Part shown: positions 41,597-49,920 of the stretch, piece after piece
Numbering within the stretch: the stretch's first letter is position 1
Layout of the letters: each line of letters opens with the position of its first letter
NCBI GenBank assembly: GCA_038749595.1
Contig: JBCDHW010000004.1
Span: 216,777 to 280,776, forward strand
Direction: 5' to 3'
Length of the DNA stretch: 64,000 bases
Origin: Parvularcula sp038749595
GTDB taxonomy: Bacteria > Pseudomonadota > Alphaproteobacteria > Caulobacterales > Parvularculaceae
The notes under the pieces: generated by a model
What the model saw: the letters and a program-made list of their open reading frames with translations, nothing else
Databases searched by the model: none
Told to the model about the DNA's origin: nothing
Made by a program: the position numbers and the translations under genes

Positions 41597-42190
41597 ATGA
41601 CTGAGGTTCACGGCGTCCGTCCGCCCGGCAGCCCGCTCTACGAGCTCCGGCGGTCCATCGCCCTCGCGCTCTACCGCCTCGCCGGCTGGCAAGTCGAAGG
41701 CACCGCACCCGAGACCCATAAGTTCGTCGTCATCGCTGCGCCGCACACATCCAACTGGGATCTGCCCTTCATGCTCGGCGTGGCCTATATGTTCCGCATA
41801 CGGCTGCGCTGGATGGGCAAGGACAGCCTCTTCAAAGGCCCCTTCGGCTGGCTGATGAAGGCGCTTGGCGGCATCCCCATCGACCGCTCCAAAGCCAACG
41901 ACGTCGTCAGCCAGATGGTCGCCATCTACAACCAGGCCAAAAGCCTCGCCGTCGCCATCCCGCCCGAAGGCACCCGCTCCAAAGTCCGCGTTTGGAAGAC
42001 CGGCTTTTACAACATCGCCCACGGCGCAGGCGTGCCCATCGCCCTTGGGTTCCTCGACTACGACCGCAAGGTGGGCGGCATCGGCAAGGTGGTCGTCACC
42101 ACCGGCGACTACGAACGCGACCTTGAAGAGATCAAAGCCTTCTACGCCCCGATCATCGCCAAACACGGCGACAAGTACAACGAGGCATAA
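41597..42190 (+). CDS. PlsC-type 1-acylglycerol-3-phosphate acyltransferase family protein
   Basis: 197 residues. The HX4D catalytic motif is HTSNWD, followed by the acceptor-site block KALGGIPIDRSKANDVV, PPEGTRSK and the C-terminal GVPIALGFLDYDRK. The family acylates lysophosphatidate or related lipids on the cytoplasmic face of the membrane. At about 200 residues and with weak hydrophobicity it resembles the short lysophospholipid acyltransferases rather than housekeeping PlsC. Confidence 0.87.
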   Translation: MTEVHGVRPPGSPLYELRRSIALALYRLAGWQVEGTAPETHKFVVIAAPHTSNWDLPFMLGVAYMFRIRLRWMGKDSLFKGPFGWLMKALGGIPIDRSKANDVVSQMVAIYNQAKSLAVAIPPEGTRSKVRVWKTGFYNIAHGAGVPIALGFLDYDRKVGGIGKVVVTTGDYERDLEEIKAFYAPIIAKHGDKYNEA

Positions 42191-42253
42191 GCCCTCCGCG
42201 CCGCGGACAAAGCGCCCGTGGCCTTCGCGCCCCACCCTCGCTAAGCTCCCAGC

Positions 42254-43432
42254 ATGTTCACGCAATTCTTCCACGCCCTCAAAGCCCGCGAGGTCCCCGT
42301 CTCCTTGCGCGAGTACCTGACGCTGATGGAGGTGATGGAGCAGGACCTTCCCGCCATGAAGGTCGAGAACTTCTACTACCTCTCCCGCGCGAGCCTGGTG
42401 AAAGACGAGCGCCACCTCGACCGCTTCGATCAGGTGTTCGGCGAGACTTTCAAGGGGATCGAGAGCCTCGCGGATATCGCGCCGGGTACGGAGGAAATCC
42501 CCGAGGACTGGCTCAAGTCCCTCAACGAGAAATTCCTCACTGAGGAAGAAAAAGCCGCCATCGAGAAAATGGGCGGCTGGGACGAGCTGATGAAGACGCT
42601 GGAGCAGCGGCTTCAGGAGCAGAAGAAGCGTCACGAGGGCGGCTCGAAATGGATCGGCACCGGCGGCACCTCGCCCTTCGGCAATGACGGCTACCACCCT
42701 GAAGGCGTCCGGATCGGTGGGCAGTCCAAGAACAAGCGCGCGGTGAAGGTCTGGGAAAAGCGCGCCTTCCAAAACCTCGACGACACCAGAGAGATCGGCA
42801 CACGGAATATAAAAGTCGCCCTGCGCAAGCTCCGCCGCTTTGCCCGCCAAGGCGCGCCCGATGAGTTCGACTTGAACGGCACAATCGACGCCACCGCGCG
42901 CAGCGGCTTCCTCGACGTCCAAATGCGGCCCGAGCGGCGGAATGCCGTCAAGCTCCTCATCTTCTTCGACGTCGGCGGCTCGATGGACCCTTACGTCAAG
43001 GTCTGTGAGGAGCTGTTCTCAGCCGTCCGCACCGAGTTCAAGCACCTGGAATACTTCTACTTTCACAACTTCCTCTACGACTTCGTGTGGAAGGACAATT
43101 CTCGTCGGTGGTCGGACAAAACCCCCACCTGGGATGTTCTGCATACCTACGGTTCCGACTATATGGTCCTCTTCGTCGGCGACGCGTCGATGAGCCCCTA
43201 CGAAATCACCATGCCCGGCGGCTCGGTCGAGTATTACAACAAAGAAGCCGGCGCCATCTGGATGAAGCGCCTCCTCCAAATCTACGAAAAAACCGTCTGG
43301 CTGAACCCGATCCCAGAAGACCGCTGGCAATGGTCGCCCAGCATCGACCTCACCGAACAATTGTTCGAAGGCCGCATGTTCCCGCTCACGCTCGACGGGC
43401 TCGAGCGCGCAATTAAAGAGCTGAAGCGGTGA
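42254..43432 (+). CDS. VWA domain protein of the CoxE-like family
   Basis: 392 residues. The N-terminal FTQFFHALKAREVPVSLREY and the MIDAS-type metal site DVGGSMDPYVKVCEELFSAV mark the CoxE/VWA-containing family. Such proteins usually pair with a MoxR AAA+ ATPase to help metalloenzyme or complex maturation. No MoxR gene adjoins it here; the next gene overlaps its stop by four bases. Client proteins are unknown. Confidence 0.87.
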   Translation: MFTQFFHALKAREVPVSLREYLTLMEVMEQDLPAMKVENFYYLSRASLVKDERHLDRFDQVFGETFKGIESLADIAPGTEEIPEDWLKSLNEKFLTEEEKAAIEKMGGWDELMKTLEQRLQEQKKRHEGGSKWIGTGGTSPFGNDGYHPEGVRIGGQSKNKRAVKVWEKRAFQNLDDTREIGTRNIKVALRKLRRFARQGAPDEFDLNGTIDATARSGFLDVQMRPERRNAVKLLIFFDVGGSMDPYVKVCEELFSAVRTEFKHLEYFYFHNFLYDFVWKDNSRRWSDKTPTWDVLHTYGSDYMVLFVGDASMSPYEITMPGGSVEYYNKEAGAIWMKRLLQIYEKTVWLNPIPEDRWQWSPSIDLTEQLFEGRMFPLTLDGLERAIKELKR

Positions 43433-44031
43433 GGCCCGACGAAATAGAAAAATGCTGGCGTCGGCACTATCCGTCCTCTGCACCATCTCAATATGAATTG
43501 CACACGGATCAAACTATCGGCCATGTCCGGTTCCACTATCTACGCAATGGCGGTTGGTTCACCGGCAGGCCACAAGACCGGTTTGGAGCTCTCCGCCGGT
43601 GCCGCATACTGACTGAACGTATCTTCCAGGCAGGCGTGTGTGTCATGTTCCACCAACTGTGTGATCAAGACATACGCCTCTCAGCTGTTCAATTCACTCC
43701 CGTCCCGACACTCAGCTGGAAGTATAAGGACCAATTTTCGTTGTCACTTGGCACGAGAACTTGGGAAAACCCGATTTACCCGAATGCTGGCTATGAGTCG
43801 GAAAACGCTGTTGAAGCAGCGGCGCTACCTTGGTCCCTCGACTTGTATGCCGAGTTATTTGCCGATCCATCGGCATGGTATGGCATAGAACCTGATTATC
43901 TTGCACTCGAACCAAGATCAGGCCTCGCTCTTGGGTTTTATCACTCGGGCGTCGACGTGTTTTCCCCGAAACCCGAGGGCGTGCTCAACCTAACTCGCCA
44001 GTTCAGGCGATGGCTCCCACCTCCCAGGTAG
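43429..44031 (+). CDS. Hypothetical protein, lower G+C, overlapping the VWA gene
   Basis: 200 residues from a GTG in the GTGA overlap with the VWA gene. It has no family I recognise; RFHYLRNGGWFTGRPQDRFG and LALEPRSGLALGFYHSGVDV are recognisable blocks, soluble with many aromatics. Composition is clearly more AT-rich than the VWA gene, so it may be a recent arrival, coupled by chance or by later selection. Not obviously toxin or immunity by sequence. Confidence 0.6.
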   Translation: MRPDEIEKCWRRHYPSSAPSQYELHTDQTIGHVRFHYLRNGGWFTGRPQDRFGALRRCRILTERIFQAGVCVMFHQLCDQDIRLSAVQFTPVPTLSWKYKDQFSLSLGTRTWENPIYPNAGYESENAVEAAALPWSLDLYAELFADPSAWYGIEPDYLALEPRSGLALGFYHSGVDVFSPKPEGVLNLTRQFRRWLPPPR

Positions 44032-44062
44032 GACTATGGGCGGAGAGATGCGCCCTCCGATG

Positions 44063-44215
44063 TCGTCACCCCGGACTTGATCCGGGGCCCATCGCGAGAA
44101 AAAAATGCGCAGCGCCACTTATCTCAAGTGCCAAAACCAGCACCAGTTCACCCGAGCAGCTAGAGCACAGACGATCCGGACGAGATGGATCCCGGATCAA
44201 GTCCGGGATGACGAG
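44063..44215. repeat. Inverted pair of palindromic repeats, copy 1
   Basis: Unit 44063-44094 reads GTCACCCCGGACTTGATCCG then GGGCCCATC; the opposite unit 44184-44215 reads GATGGATCCCGGATCAAGTC then CGGGATGACGAG. They frame about 90 bp with GCGCAGCGCCACTTATC, also found in the later copy at 44480-44504. Start of an 890-bp gene-free stretch (44032-44921) made mostly of these units. Confidence 0.9.
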
Positions 44216-44239
44216 CTGAGGGGTGCCCGCCCAGAGATC

Positions 44240-44360
44240 GTCATCCCGGAAAGCCGATAGGCTTATCCGGGACCCAGGGTCCCAGATCTGATCTCAAGCT
44301 CCAGGCAGATAGCTCCTTCCTTGGGTCCCGGATATCTGCTCCGCAGATTCCGGGATGACG
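44240..44360. repeat. Inverted pair of palindromic repeats, copy 2 (different loop)
   Basis: Units at 44240-44279 and 44322-44360 share GTCATCCCGGA and TCCGGGACCCA arms but have other hairpin tips: AAGCCGATAGGCTTA in the first, ATATCTGCTCCGCAGAT in the second. Subtype of the same family, with the tip exchanged. Confidence 0.85.
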
Positions 44361-44444
44361 GCTATGCTACGCGCCCCAAGCGACCGACCGGTCGCCGGGC
44401 AGCGCCCGCCCCGTCGGAGGCGCCGCGCGCCGCGAGACAAAAAT

Positions 44445-44475
44445 CGTCACCCCGGACTTGATCCGGGGCCCATCG
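44445..44475. repeat. Palindromic repeat, single copy 3
   Basis: GTCACCCCGGACTTGATCCG then GGGCCCATCGC, nearly the same as the first unit of copy 1, and followed by the same GCGCAGCGCCACTTATC flank. No opposite-facing partner was found nearby, so it may be half of a pair. Confidence 0.88.
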
Positions 44476-44813
44476 CAAAAAGGGAGCGCGCAGCGCCACT
44501 TATCCCCGCCCCAGCCACCTGCGCTACCCTACCCCAGCAGCAGGACCTGGGCGTCCGGTACCGTCTCCGATGCGCTTGCTGCTCTTTGGTGATCCGTGGG
44601 GGGAGCAATCCCGCCATGACGGTCCCTGGCCCGCGTGAGCTTTAAGTTAGGCCGCGGCTCAGGCGTGATCCCAAAGGCGCCGCGCGGCGTGGATTGGAAC
44701 CCTTCGGTCCGCCTGCGCTCCACAGCATATCTCTCCGTAGGCAGACAGCCGCGCGGCGATCCCTACCCTCGCCACGGTCGCTCACCCCCGAGCGCCGCCG
44801 CACACCCCTACCC

Positions 44814-44905
44814 GTCATCCCGGAATTTGCGCAGCAAATATCCGGGACCCAGGGACGAACGGACCCCACAGCGACCGTCACCCCGGACGTGATCCGGGAT
44901 CCATC
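44814..44905. repeat. Two adjacent palindromic repeats, copy 4
   Basis: Unit 44814-44852 has the GTCATCCCGGA arm with tip ATTTGCGCAGCAAAT; unit 44877-44905 reads GTCACCCCGGACGTGATCCG then GGATCCATC. They sit just after the 3' end of der, where such units can act as transcript ends or stabilisers. The remaining bases of the 44032-44921 gap show nothing else recognisable. Confidence 0.85.
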
Positions 44906-44921
44906 AAAGTCGGACCGTTGC

Positions 44922-46292
44922 CTAGTGCTTCCGCTTCGCTTTGTCCGCATAGGGATTTTCCCCTGCCCGCAACCACACCCGAACCGGGGTGCCCTCCAAA
45001 TCAAAGCTCTCACGCAGTGAGTTGACGAGGTAGCGGCGGTAGCTCTCGGGGACTTCTGCCGCACGCTGACATTTGATCACAAAGGTCGGCGGGCGGGTTT
45101 TGATTTGGCTGGCGTAGCGCATTTTGATGCGGCGCCCCGCCACCGCAGGCGGCGGGTGATGGGCGATGACCCCTTCGAGCCAGCGGTTCATCTCCGCCGT
45201 TTTCACCTTCGCGTTCCAGTCGCGGTAGGCATCAACAATGGCCGGCATCAGCTTATCGATATGCCGCCCCGTCAACGCAGAAAGGAAGACAATCCGCACA
45301 CCGCCAAATTGCGGCATCGCCCGCAGCGCATCAAGCCGCAGCTCCTTCGCGGCAAGGTCGGTGTCCTCAACAAGGTCCCACTTGTTCACCGCGATCACCG
45401 CGGCGCGCCCCTCGCTGGAGATAAAGTCCGCGATCTGAAGATCCTGCTTCTCAAAAGGCATCGTCGCATCAATGACCAGCACCGTCACTTCAGAAAACCG
45501 CACCGCACGCAACGTGTCGCCAACAGAAAGCTTCTCCAGCTTCTCCTGCACCTTCGCCTTCTTGCGCATCCCCGCCGTATCCCAGAGCGCCACAGGCCAA
45601 TCCCGCTCGCCATCGCTCCAGGTCCAATCGACATTGATCGAGTCCCGGGTGATCCCCGCCTCTGGGCCGGTCAGCAGGCGCTCTTCATCGAGGAGTTTAT
45701 TGATCAGCGTCGACTTCCCAGCATTCGGCCTGCCGACAATCGCCACACGGAGGGGTTTGAACTCCGCCTCCTCCTCATCATCCTTATCCGGATCAATGCC
45801 GTTGGCTTCCACCGCTTCAGCCAAAGCTTGGTAGAGATCAGCCATCCCCTCCCCGTGCTCAGCGGAGATGGCGACCGGGTCACCAAGGCCGAGCTCATAG
45901 GCCTCATAAGCGCCCTCCTCGCCCCGGCCTTCGGTCTTGTTCGCCACGACCACCACCGGCGTCGGGCTGGCGCGGAGGATATCGGCGAGGTTGCGATCCT
46001 GCGCCGTCAGGCCAGAGCGGGCATCGACCAGGAAGAACACTACGTCAGCCTCAGCCACCGCGCGCTCCGTCCCCTGGCGCATCCGCGCTTGCAGCGAGCC
46101 ATCGGCGGCATCCTCAAGCCCAGCGGTGTCCATCAGCCGGACCTCAAAATCACCAAACTGGATATCGAGATCGCGCCGGTCGCGGGTCACCCCCGGCTGG
46201 TCATCAACAATAGCCAGCTTCCGCCCAGCCAGGCGGTTGAACAGGGTCGACTTGCCCACATTGGGCCGCCCGATGATCGCAAGTTTCAGCAT
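44922..46292 (-). CDS. der: Ribosome biogenesis GTPase Der (EngA)
   Basis: 456 residues with two tandem GTPase domains. The first has GRPNVGKST, the second GRPNAGKST, with DTAGL/DTAGM and NKTE/NKWD. A KH-like C-terminal domain follows (TRPPTFVIKCQRAAEVPESY). Der assembles the 50S subunit. It is the gene 45 bp downstream of the last Mrp subunit gene, on the same strand. The 3' end runs directly into the palindromic repeats. Confidence 0.96.
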   Translation of the reverse strand: MLKLAIIGRPNVGKSTLFNRLAGRKLAIVDDQPGVTRDRRDLDIQFGDFEVRLMDTAGLEDAADGSLQARMRQGTERAVAEADVVFFLVDARSGLTAQDRNLADILRASPTPVVVVANKTEGRGEEGAYEAYELGLGDPVAISAEHGEGMADLYQALAEAVEANGIDPDKDDEEEAEFKPLRVAIVGRPNAGKSTLINKLLDEERLLTGPEAGITRDSINVDWTWSDGERDWPVALWDTAGMRKKAKVQEKLEKLSVGDTLRAVRFSEVTVLVIDATMPFEKQDLQIADFISSEGRAAVIAVNKWDLVEDTDLAAKELRLDALRAMPQFGGVRIVFLSALTGRHIDKLMPAIVDAYRDWNAKVKTAEMNRWLEGVIAHHPPPAVAGRRIKMRYASQIKTRPPTFVIKCQRAAEVPESYRRYLVNSLRESFDLEGTPVRVWLRAGENPYADKAKRKH

Positions 46293-46337
46293 AGTCGCGG
46301 GCCGCTAGCAGACCCCCGCGCCAATGTCATCTGGGCG

Positions 46338-48101
46338 CTAATTCATGAACGCCGTGATCAAAACAGCAGCCAGCACACTGGCCGTCACAGCAGCCGACAG
46401 GCCCACAGACCAATAACGCGACAGCCGGCCCCCTGGCCCGTGCACCGTGGTGAGAAGCCCTAGCACCGCGGCGTTCGCCGCCTGAAGATTCTGCCAAACC
46501 CCATGCCAAACCGCTGCCACCGCAGGCACAACGGCATTGACGAGGCGCAAGCCCGGCACCCGCCAGACCCAATCCACATCAAGGTTCGTCGAGCGCACCT
46601 CAGCCGGATACAGCTTCCAGCGCTTCAGGAGCATGAAGGCGAGGATCGCGAACATCAGAAGCTGCATCTGCGTCGCCACATGCTCAAACGTATACGCATG
46701 ATAGTCGGTCTCGTAGGGCAACAGGCCATAGAGCACCGGCGGATAGAACCCGACAAGCAGGCAGAGGAACGCGGCGATCCCCATGGCGATGAGCATCGGC
46801 CGCGGTGCCTCTTCGGGGCGCGCCTTGCCCGTGTTCGACGGCGCGAAACGGTCATGGGCGAAAAAGGCAAAGTACGGAATTTTGATGCCCGAATGCTCCA
46901 GCACACCAGCGCTGGCGAAAAGAAGGACCAAGTAGGCGAGGAACATATGCTCCTTCGCCGCGGCCAGGGTTATCATCGACTTCGCCACGAAGCCTGAGAA
47001 GAGAGGGAACGCCGAGATCGACAGTGCACCAATGATCGTGAAGAGCGTCGTGTAAGGCATCGACTTGTGAAGACCGCCAAGCTCGGTCGCCTTGGCCGTT
47101 CCCACACGGACAACCACGGCGCCAACACCCATGAACAGCAGCGCCTTGTAGATGATGTGGACAAACGCATGGCCCGCAGCGCCATTAATCGCCAGGGGCG
47201 TACCGATGCCGATGGCGCAGACCATAAAGCCCAGCTGGTTGTTCAGCGAATAGCTCAGCACCTTGCGCAAATCGTTCTCAATCAGCGCAAAGAACACCGG
47301 GAAGGCGGTCATCACGCAGCCGATGGGGATCAGGATGTCCGTGCCTGCGAACCCCCGCGCGAGGGTGTAGATCGCAAGCTTCGTGGTGAACGCCGACAGC
47401 AGCACCGAGCCCACGGGCGTGGCTTTGGGATAGCTGTCCTGCAGCCAAGTATGGAGGAACGGGAACGCAGCCTTGAGGCCGAAAGCAAAGAGGATGAGCG
47501 CCGCCGCAGGGTTCGTCCCCGCCTCAGTGAAAAGCGCAAAAGCGCCGAACTCGGACGATCCGCCTGCCGAGAGGTGCAGCACGATGCCCGCGAGGAGGCA
47601 AAGGCCGGACAGGACCTGAACCACAAGGTACCGCATCCCTGCCTTGAACGCAGCATGGGTGCCGCCTTGCCAGACGATGAACACGGAGGAAATTGCCGCC
47701 AGCTCCCAAAAGCTGAACAGCGTCAGGAGGTCCCCTGCGAGCGCCCCGCCGATCGCAGAGCCCGCGTAAATCAGCCCCATCGACGATTCGAGCCGGGTCG
47801 CGTGCCTCCACCCGTAAATAACATTAATCATCGCCGCGATGTGAAAGATGATCGCGAAGATCACCGACAGCTTATCCATCCGTAGGGGGATGAACTCATA
47901 ACCGCCAATATCCGTGATGCCATAAAAGATCGCATCGCCCATCGGGCCGACGCCGAGGCTGCGCATCTGCAACAGGCCTGCGCCAATTCCAACAAGGCCA
48001 ACCACACCCCGCGCGGTGGGCGAACTGATCAGTGCACAGATGAGACCCGCAATGCAGAGGAGGAAGGCTGGGTTGAAGTCGCCGGGAACGAAGGGGAGCA
48101 T
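46338..48101 (-). CDS. Mrp antiporter proton-channel subunit (MrpD-like), third copy
   Basis: 587 residues, about 14-16 membrane helices. It belongs to the NuoL/M/N-type proton-conducting family (AFTTKLAIYTLARGF, VLSYSLNNQLGFMVCAIG, AGHAFVHIIYKALLFMGVGA). The last about 150 residues contain an extra hydrophilic part with VRSTNLDVDWVWRVPGLRLV, a tail seen in one of the large subunits of alphaproteobacterial Mrp-like operons. It is the last gene of the operon, overlapping the small upstream gene by one base. Confidence 0.87.
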   Translation of the reverse strand: MLPFVPGDFNPAFLLCIAGLICALISSPTARGVVGLVGIGAGLLQMRSLGVGPMGDAIFYGITDIGGYEFIPLRMDKLSVIFAIIFHIAAMINVIYGWRHATRLESSMGLIYAGSAIGGALAGDLLTLFSFWELAAISSVFIVWQGGTHAAFKAGMRYLVVQVLSGLCLLAGIVLHLSAGGSSEFGAFALFTEAGTNPAAALILFAFGLKAAFPFLHTWLQDSYPKATPVGSVLLSAFTTKLAIYTLARGFAGTDILIPIGCVMTAFPVFFALIENDLRKVLSYSLNNQLGFMVCAIGIGTPLAINGAAGHAFVHIIYKALLFMGVGAVVVRVGTAKATELGGLHKSMPYTTLFTIIGALSISAFPLFSGFVAKSMITLAAAKEHMFLAYLVLLFASAGVLEHSGIKIPYFAFFAHDRFAPSNTGKARPEEAPRPMLIAMGIAAFLCLLVGFYPPVLYGLLPYETDYHAYTFEHVATQMQLLMFAILAFMLLKRWKLYPAEVRSTNLDVDWVWRVPGLRLVNAVVPAVAAVWHGVWQNLQAANAAVLGLLTTVHGPGGRLSRYWSVGLSAAVTASVLAAVLITAFMN

Positions 48102-48442
48102 CAGTCGCCCTCCCAGTCTTCGGGCTCAGGCTGCGGCCCGCTGGCCTCGCCCTTCGCGTCCTCGCCGTCGTAATAGCCCTCTTCGCGCATCAGAATTTTG
48201 CGCAAGTGCTGCCCGGCCAGGATGATGAACATGAAGCTGAGAAAGCCCACAGCGCCATAGAACACCGGGAACTTGTCGATCGTGAAGTGCGGGTGCGTCT
48301 TGCCCATGAAGGCGAGCACGATATTCATCAGTGCAAAGAACGCGCACATCGCGGGCACGATGAGCCAAAGGCGCTTGAGGGTCTCTTCGGTCTCAAAGAC
48401 CGTCCGCTCGTCGTCGCGGATCTTAGGGATATCGCCGCTCAT
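48101..48442 (-). CDS. Small two-helix protein encoded within the Mrp operon
   Basis: 113 residues with two membrane helices (about 25-45 and 62-82), an acidic tail (GEASGPQPEPEDWEGD) and no family I can name. The last four bases of the upstream antiporter gene overlap its start (48439-48442) and it overlaps the third antiporter gene by one base, so it is translated as part of this operon. Probably an accessory subunit special to this Mrp type; that is inference. Confidence 0.75.
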   Translation of the reverse strand: MSGDIPKIRDDERTVFETEETLKRLWLIVPAMCAFFALMNIVLAFMGKTHPHFTIDKFPVFYGAVGFLSFMFIILAGQHLRKILMREEGYYDGEDAKGEASGPQPEPEDWEGD

Positions 48443-49920
48443 AGGCCCTCCACGAGAGGCTCAAGGAACGCGATCACGTCCCCCATCATGAAGAACAGAA
48501 TGACCGTGCCGATGGCGGTCAGCCACGCTGGCACAAGGCAAAGCGCTGGGGCTTCTTGAATGCCCGAAGCGCGCTCCTCCGTATGCGGATCCATAAACGC
48601 CCGCACGGCGGGGGGCAGGAGGTAGACGATGTTCAAGAGGCTCGAAAGGATCAGCGCGGCGATCAAGATGAGGTCGCCGGTCTCCACCGAGCCCATCATC
48701 AGCAAGAATTTCGGCCACGTCCCCGCCATAGGCGGTATACCGATGATCGAGCACGCCCCGATGATATAAGCGATGAACGTGTAGGGCATCACCCGCCCCA
48801 GGCCGCGCATATCGGAAATGTACTTCTTGTGATGCGCCGTCGCGATCGCCCCCGCGCACATAAAAAGGGTCATCTTACCAAGCGCATGGGCCGCGATCTG
48901 CGTTCCCCCGCCGAGGATCCCGTACTTCGTCGCCAGCATCGCGCCGAGGGTGATATAACTCAGCTGACTGACGGTTGAGTAAGCAAGCCGCGCTTTCAAA
49001 TTGTCCTGGGTCATCGCGATAAACGAAGCGATGAGGATCGACGCGGCCGCAACGTAAAGAATAATCTCCCCTGCTCCCGACGATGCTACATTGGCGGCGC
49101 CGAAGGTGTAGACGGTCACCTTCAGCACACCGAAGACCCCGGCTTTCACCACCGCGACAGCATGCAAGAAGGCGGAGACCGGCGTCGGCGCGACCATCGC
49201 ATTGGGCAGCCACGGATGGAACGGCATCAGCGCCGCCTTCGCCGTGCCCCAAGCAAAGAGCGCGAGGATAATGCCGAACACCAACGGCATGTTGACAAAC
49301 ACATCGCTCAGCACACCGCCGAGCACGAAATCCGTGGTCCCCGTCAGCGCATAGACCCAGATGACCCCGGGAAGCAGAAGACCAATCGACGTGCCCATCA
49401 AGATGCCGAGATAGATCCGCCCACCCCCTTTTGCCGCCTCGTCCCGCTCATGGGTGACCAGAGGAAAAGTGGAAAGCGTCAGCGCCTCGTAGAATAAGAA
49501 GAATGTCAGGAGGTTACCAGAATAGGCAATGCCCAGAGCCGCAGAAATCGCCACGCAGAACGACATGTAAAACCGCGTCTGGCTATGGGCACCGTGGCCG
49601 CGCATGTAACCGATCGAGTAGAACGTGTTCACCACCCAGAGGCCCGAAGCGATGAGCCCGAACATCGCGCCCAGCGGCTCGACCTTGAACGCGATCGAGA
49701 GACCGGGAAGCATCTCCACCACATCGACCGCTGGGCGCGCGCCGCCAGCAACCGCGGTAAAGATCGTCAGTGTGAAGAAGAGTGTGATTACGCCGGTGGT
49801 GATCGACGCCGCCTCGCGCAAGTTCGGTGCCCGGTCGAGCAGCGCAACCGCGCTCATCCCGATCAGCGGGACGATCAGCGAAGCAACCAGCGCGAACTCC
49901 GGTGAGACATGAGAGAACAT
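48439..49920 (-). CDS. Mrp antiporter proton-channel subunit (MrpD/NuoL-like), second copy
   Basis: 493 residues, about 14 membrane helices. NTFYSIGYMRGHGAHSQTRF and GNLLTFFLFYEALTLSTFPL hold the conserved Glu of the proton-conducting family; LPNAMVAPTPVSAFLHAVAV and KAGVFGVLK add the Lys-bearing broken helix. It sits between the first D-type gene and the small two-helix gene, overlapping both. Confidence 0.88.
   Translation of the reverse strand: MFSHVSPEFALVASLIVPLIGMSAVALLDRAPNLREAASITTGVITLFFTLTIFTAVAGGARPAVDVVEMLPGLSIAFKVEPLGAMFGLIASGLWVVNTFYSIGYMRGHGAHSQTRFYMSFCVAISAALGIAYSGNLLTFFLFYEALTLSTFPLVTHERDEAAKGGGRIYLGILMGTSIGLLLPGVIWVYALTGTTDFVLGGVLSDVFVNMPLVFGIILALFAWGTAKAALMPFHPWLPNAMVAPTPVSAFLHAVAVVKAGVFGVLKVTVYTFGAANVASSGAGEIILYVAAASILIASFIAMTQDNLKARLAYSTVSQLSYITLGAMLATKYGILGGGTQIAAHALGKMTLFMCAGAIATAHHKKYISDMRGLGRVMPYTFIAYIIGACSIIGIPPMAGTWPKFLLMMGSVETGDLILIAALILSSLLNIVYLLPPAVRAFMDPHTEERASGIQEAPALCLVPAWLTAIGTVILFFMMGDVIAFLEPLVEGL

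Noticed and set aside
41516..42922. 468-residue minus-strand ORF opposite the acyltransferase and VWA genes
   Set aside because: Shadow; the genes on the plus strand have intact catalytic motifs.
44010..44645. Plus-strand ORFs with HPGLDPGPI peptides
   Set aside because: They are translations of the palindromic repeats, not proteins.
44642..45064. 140-residue minus-strand ORF at the end of der
   Set aside because: It overlaps der in another frame and is built partly of repeat sequence.
45105..46463. 452-residue plus-strand ORF opposite der
   Set aside because: Shadow of a certain gene with two GTPase domains.
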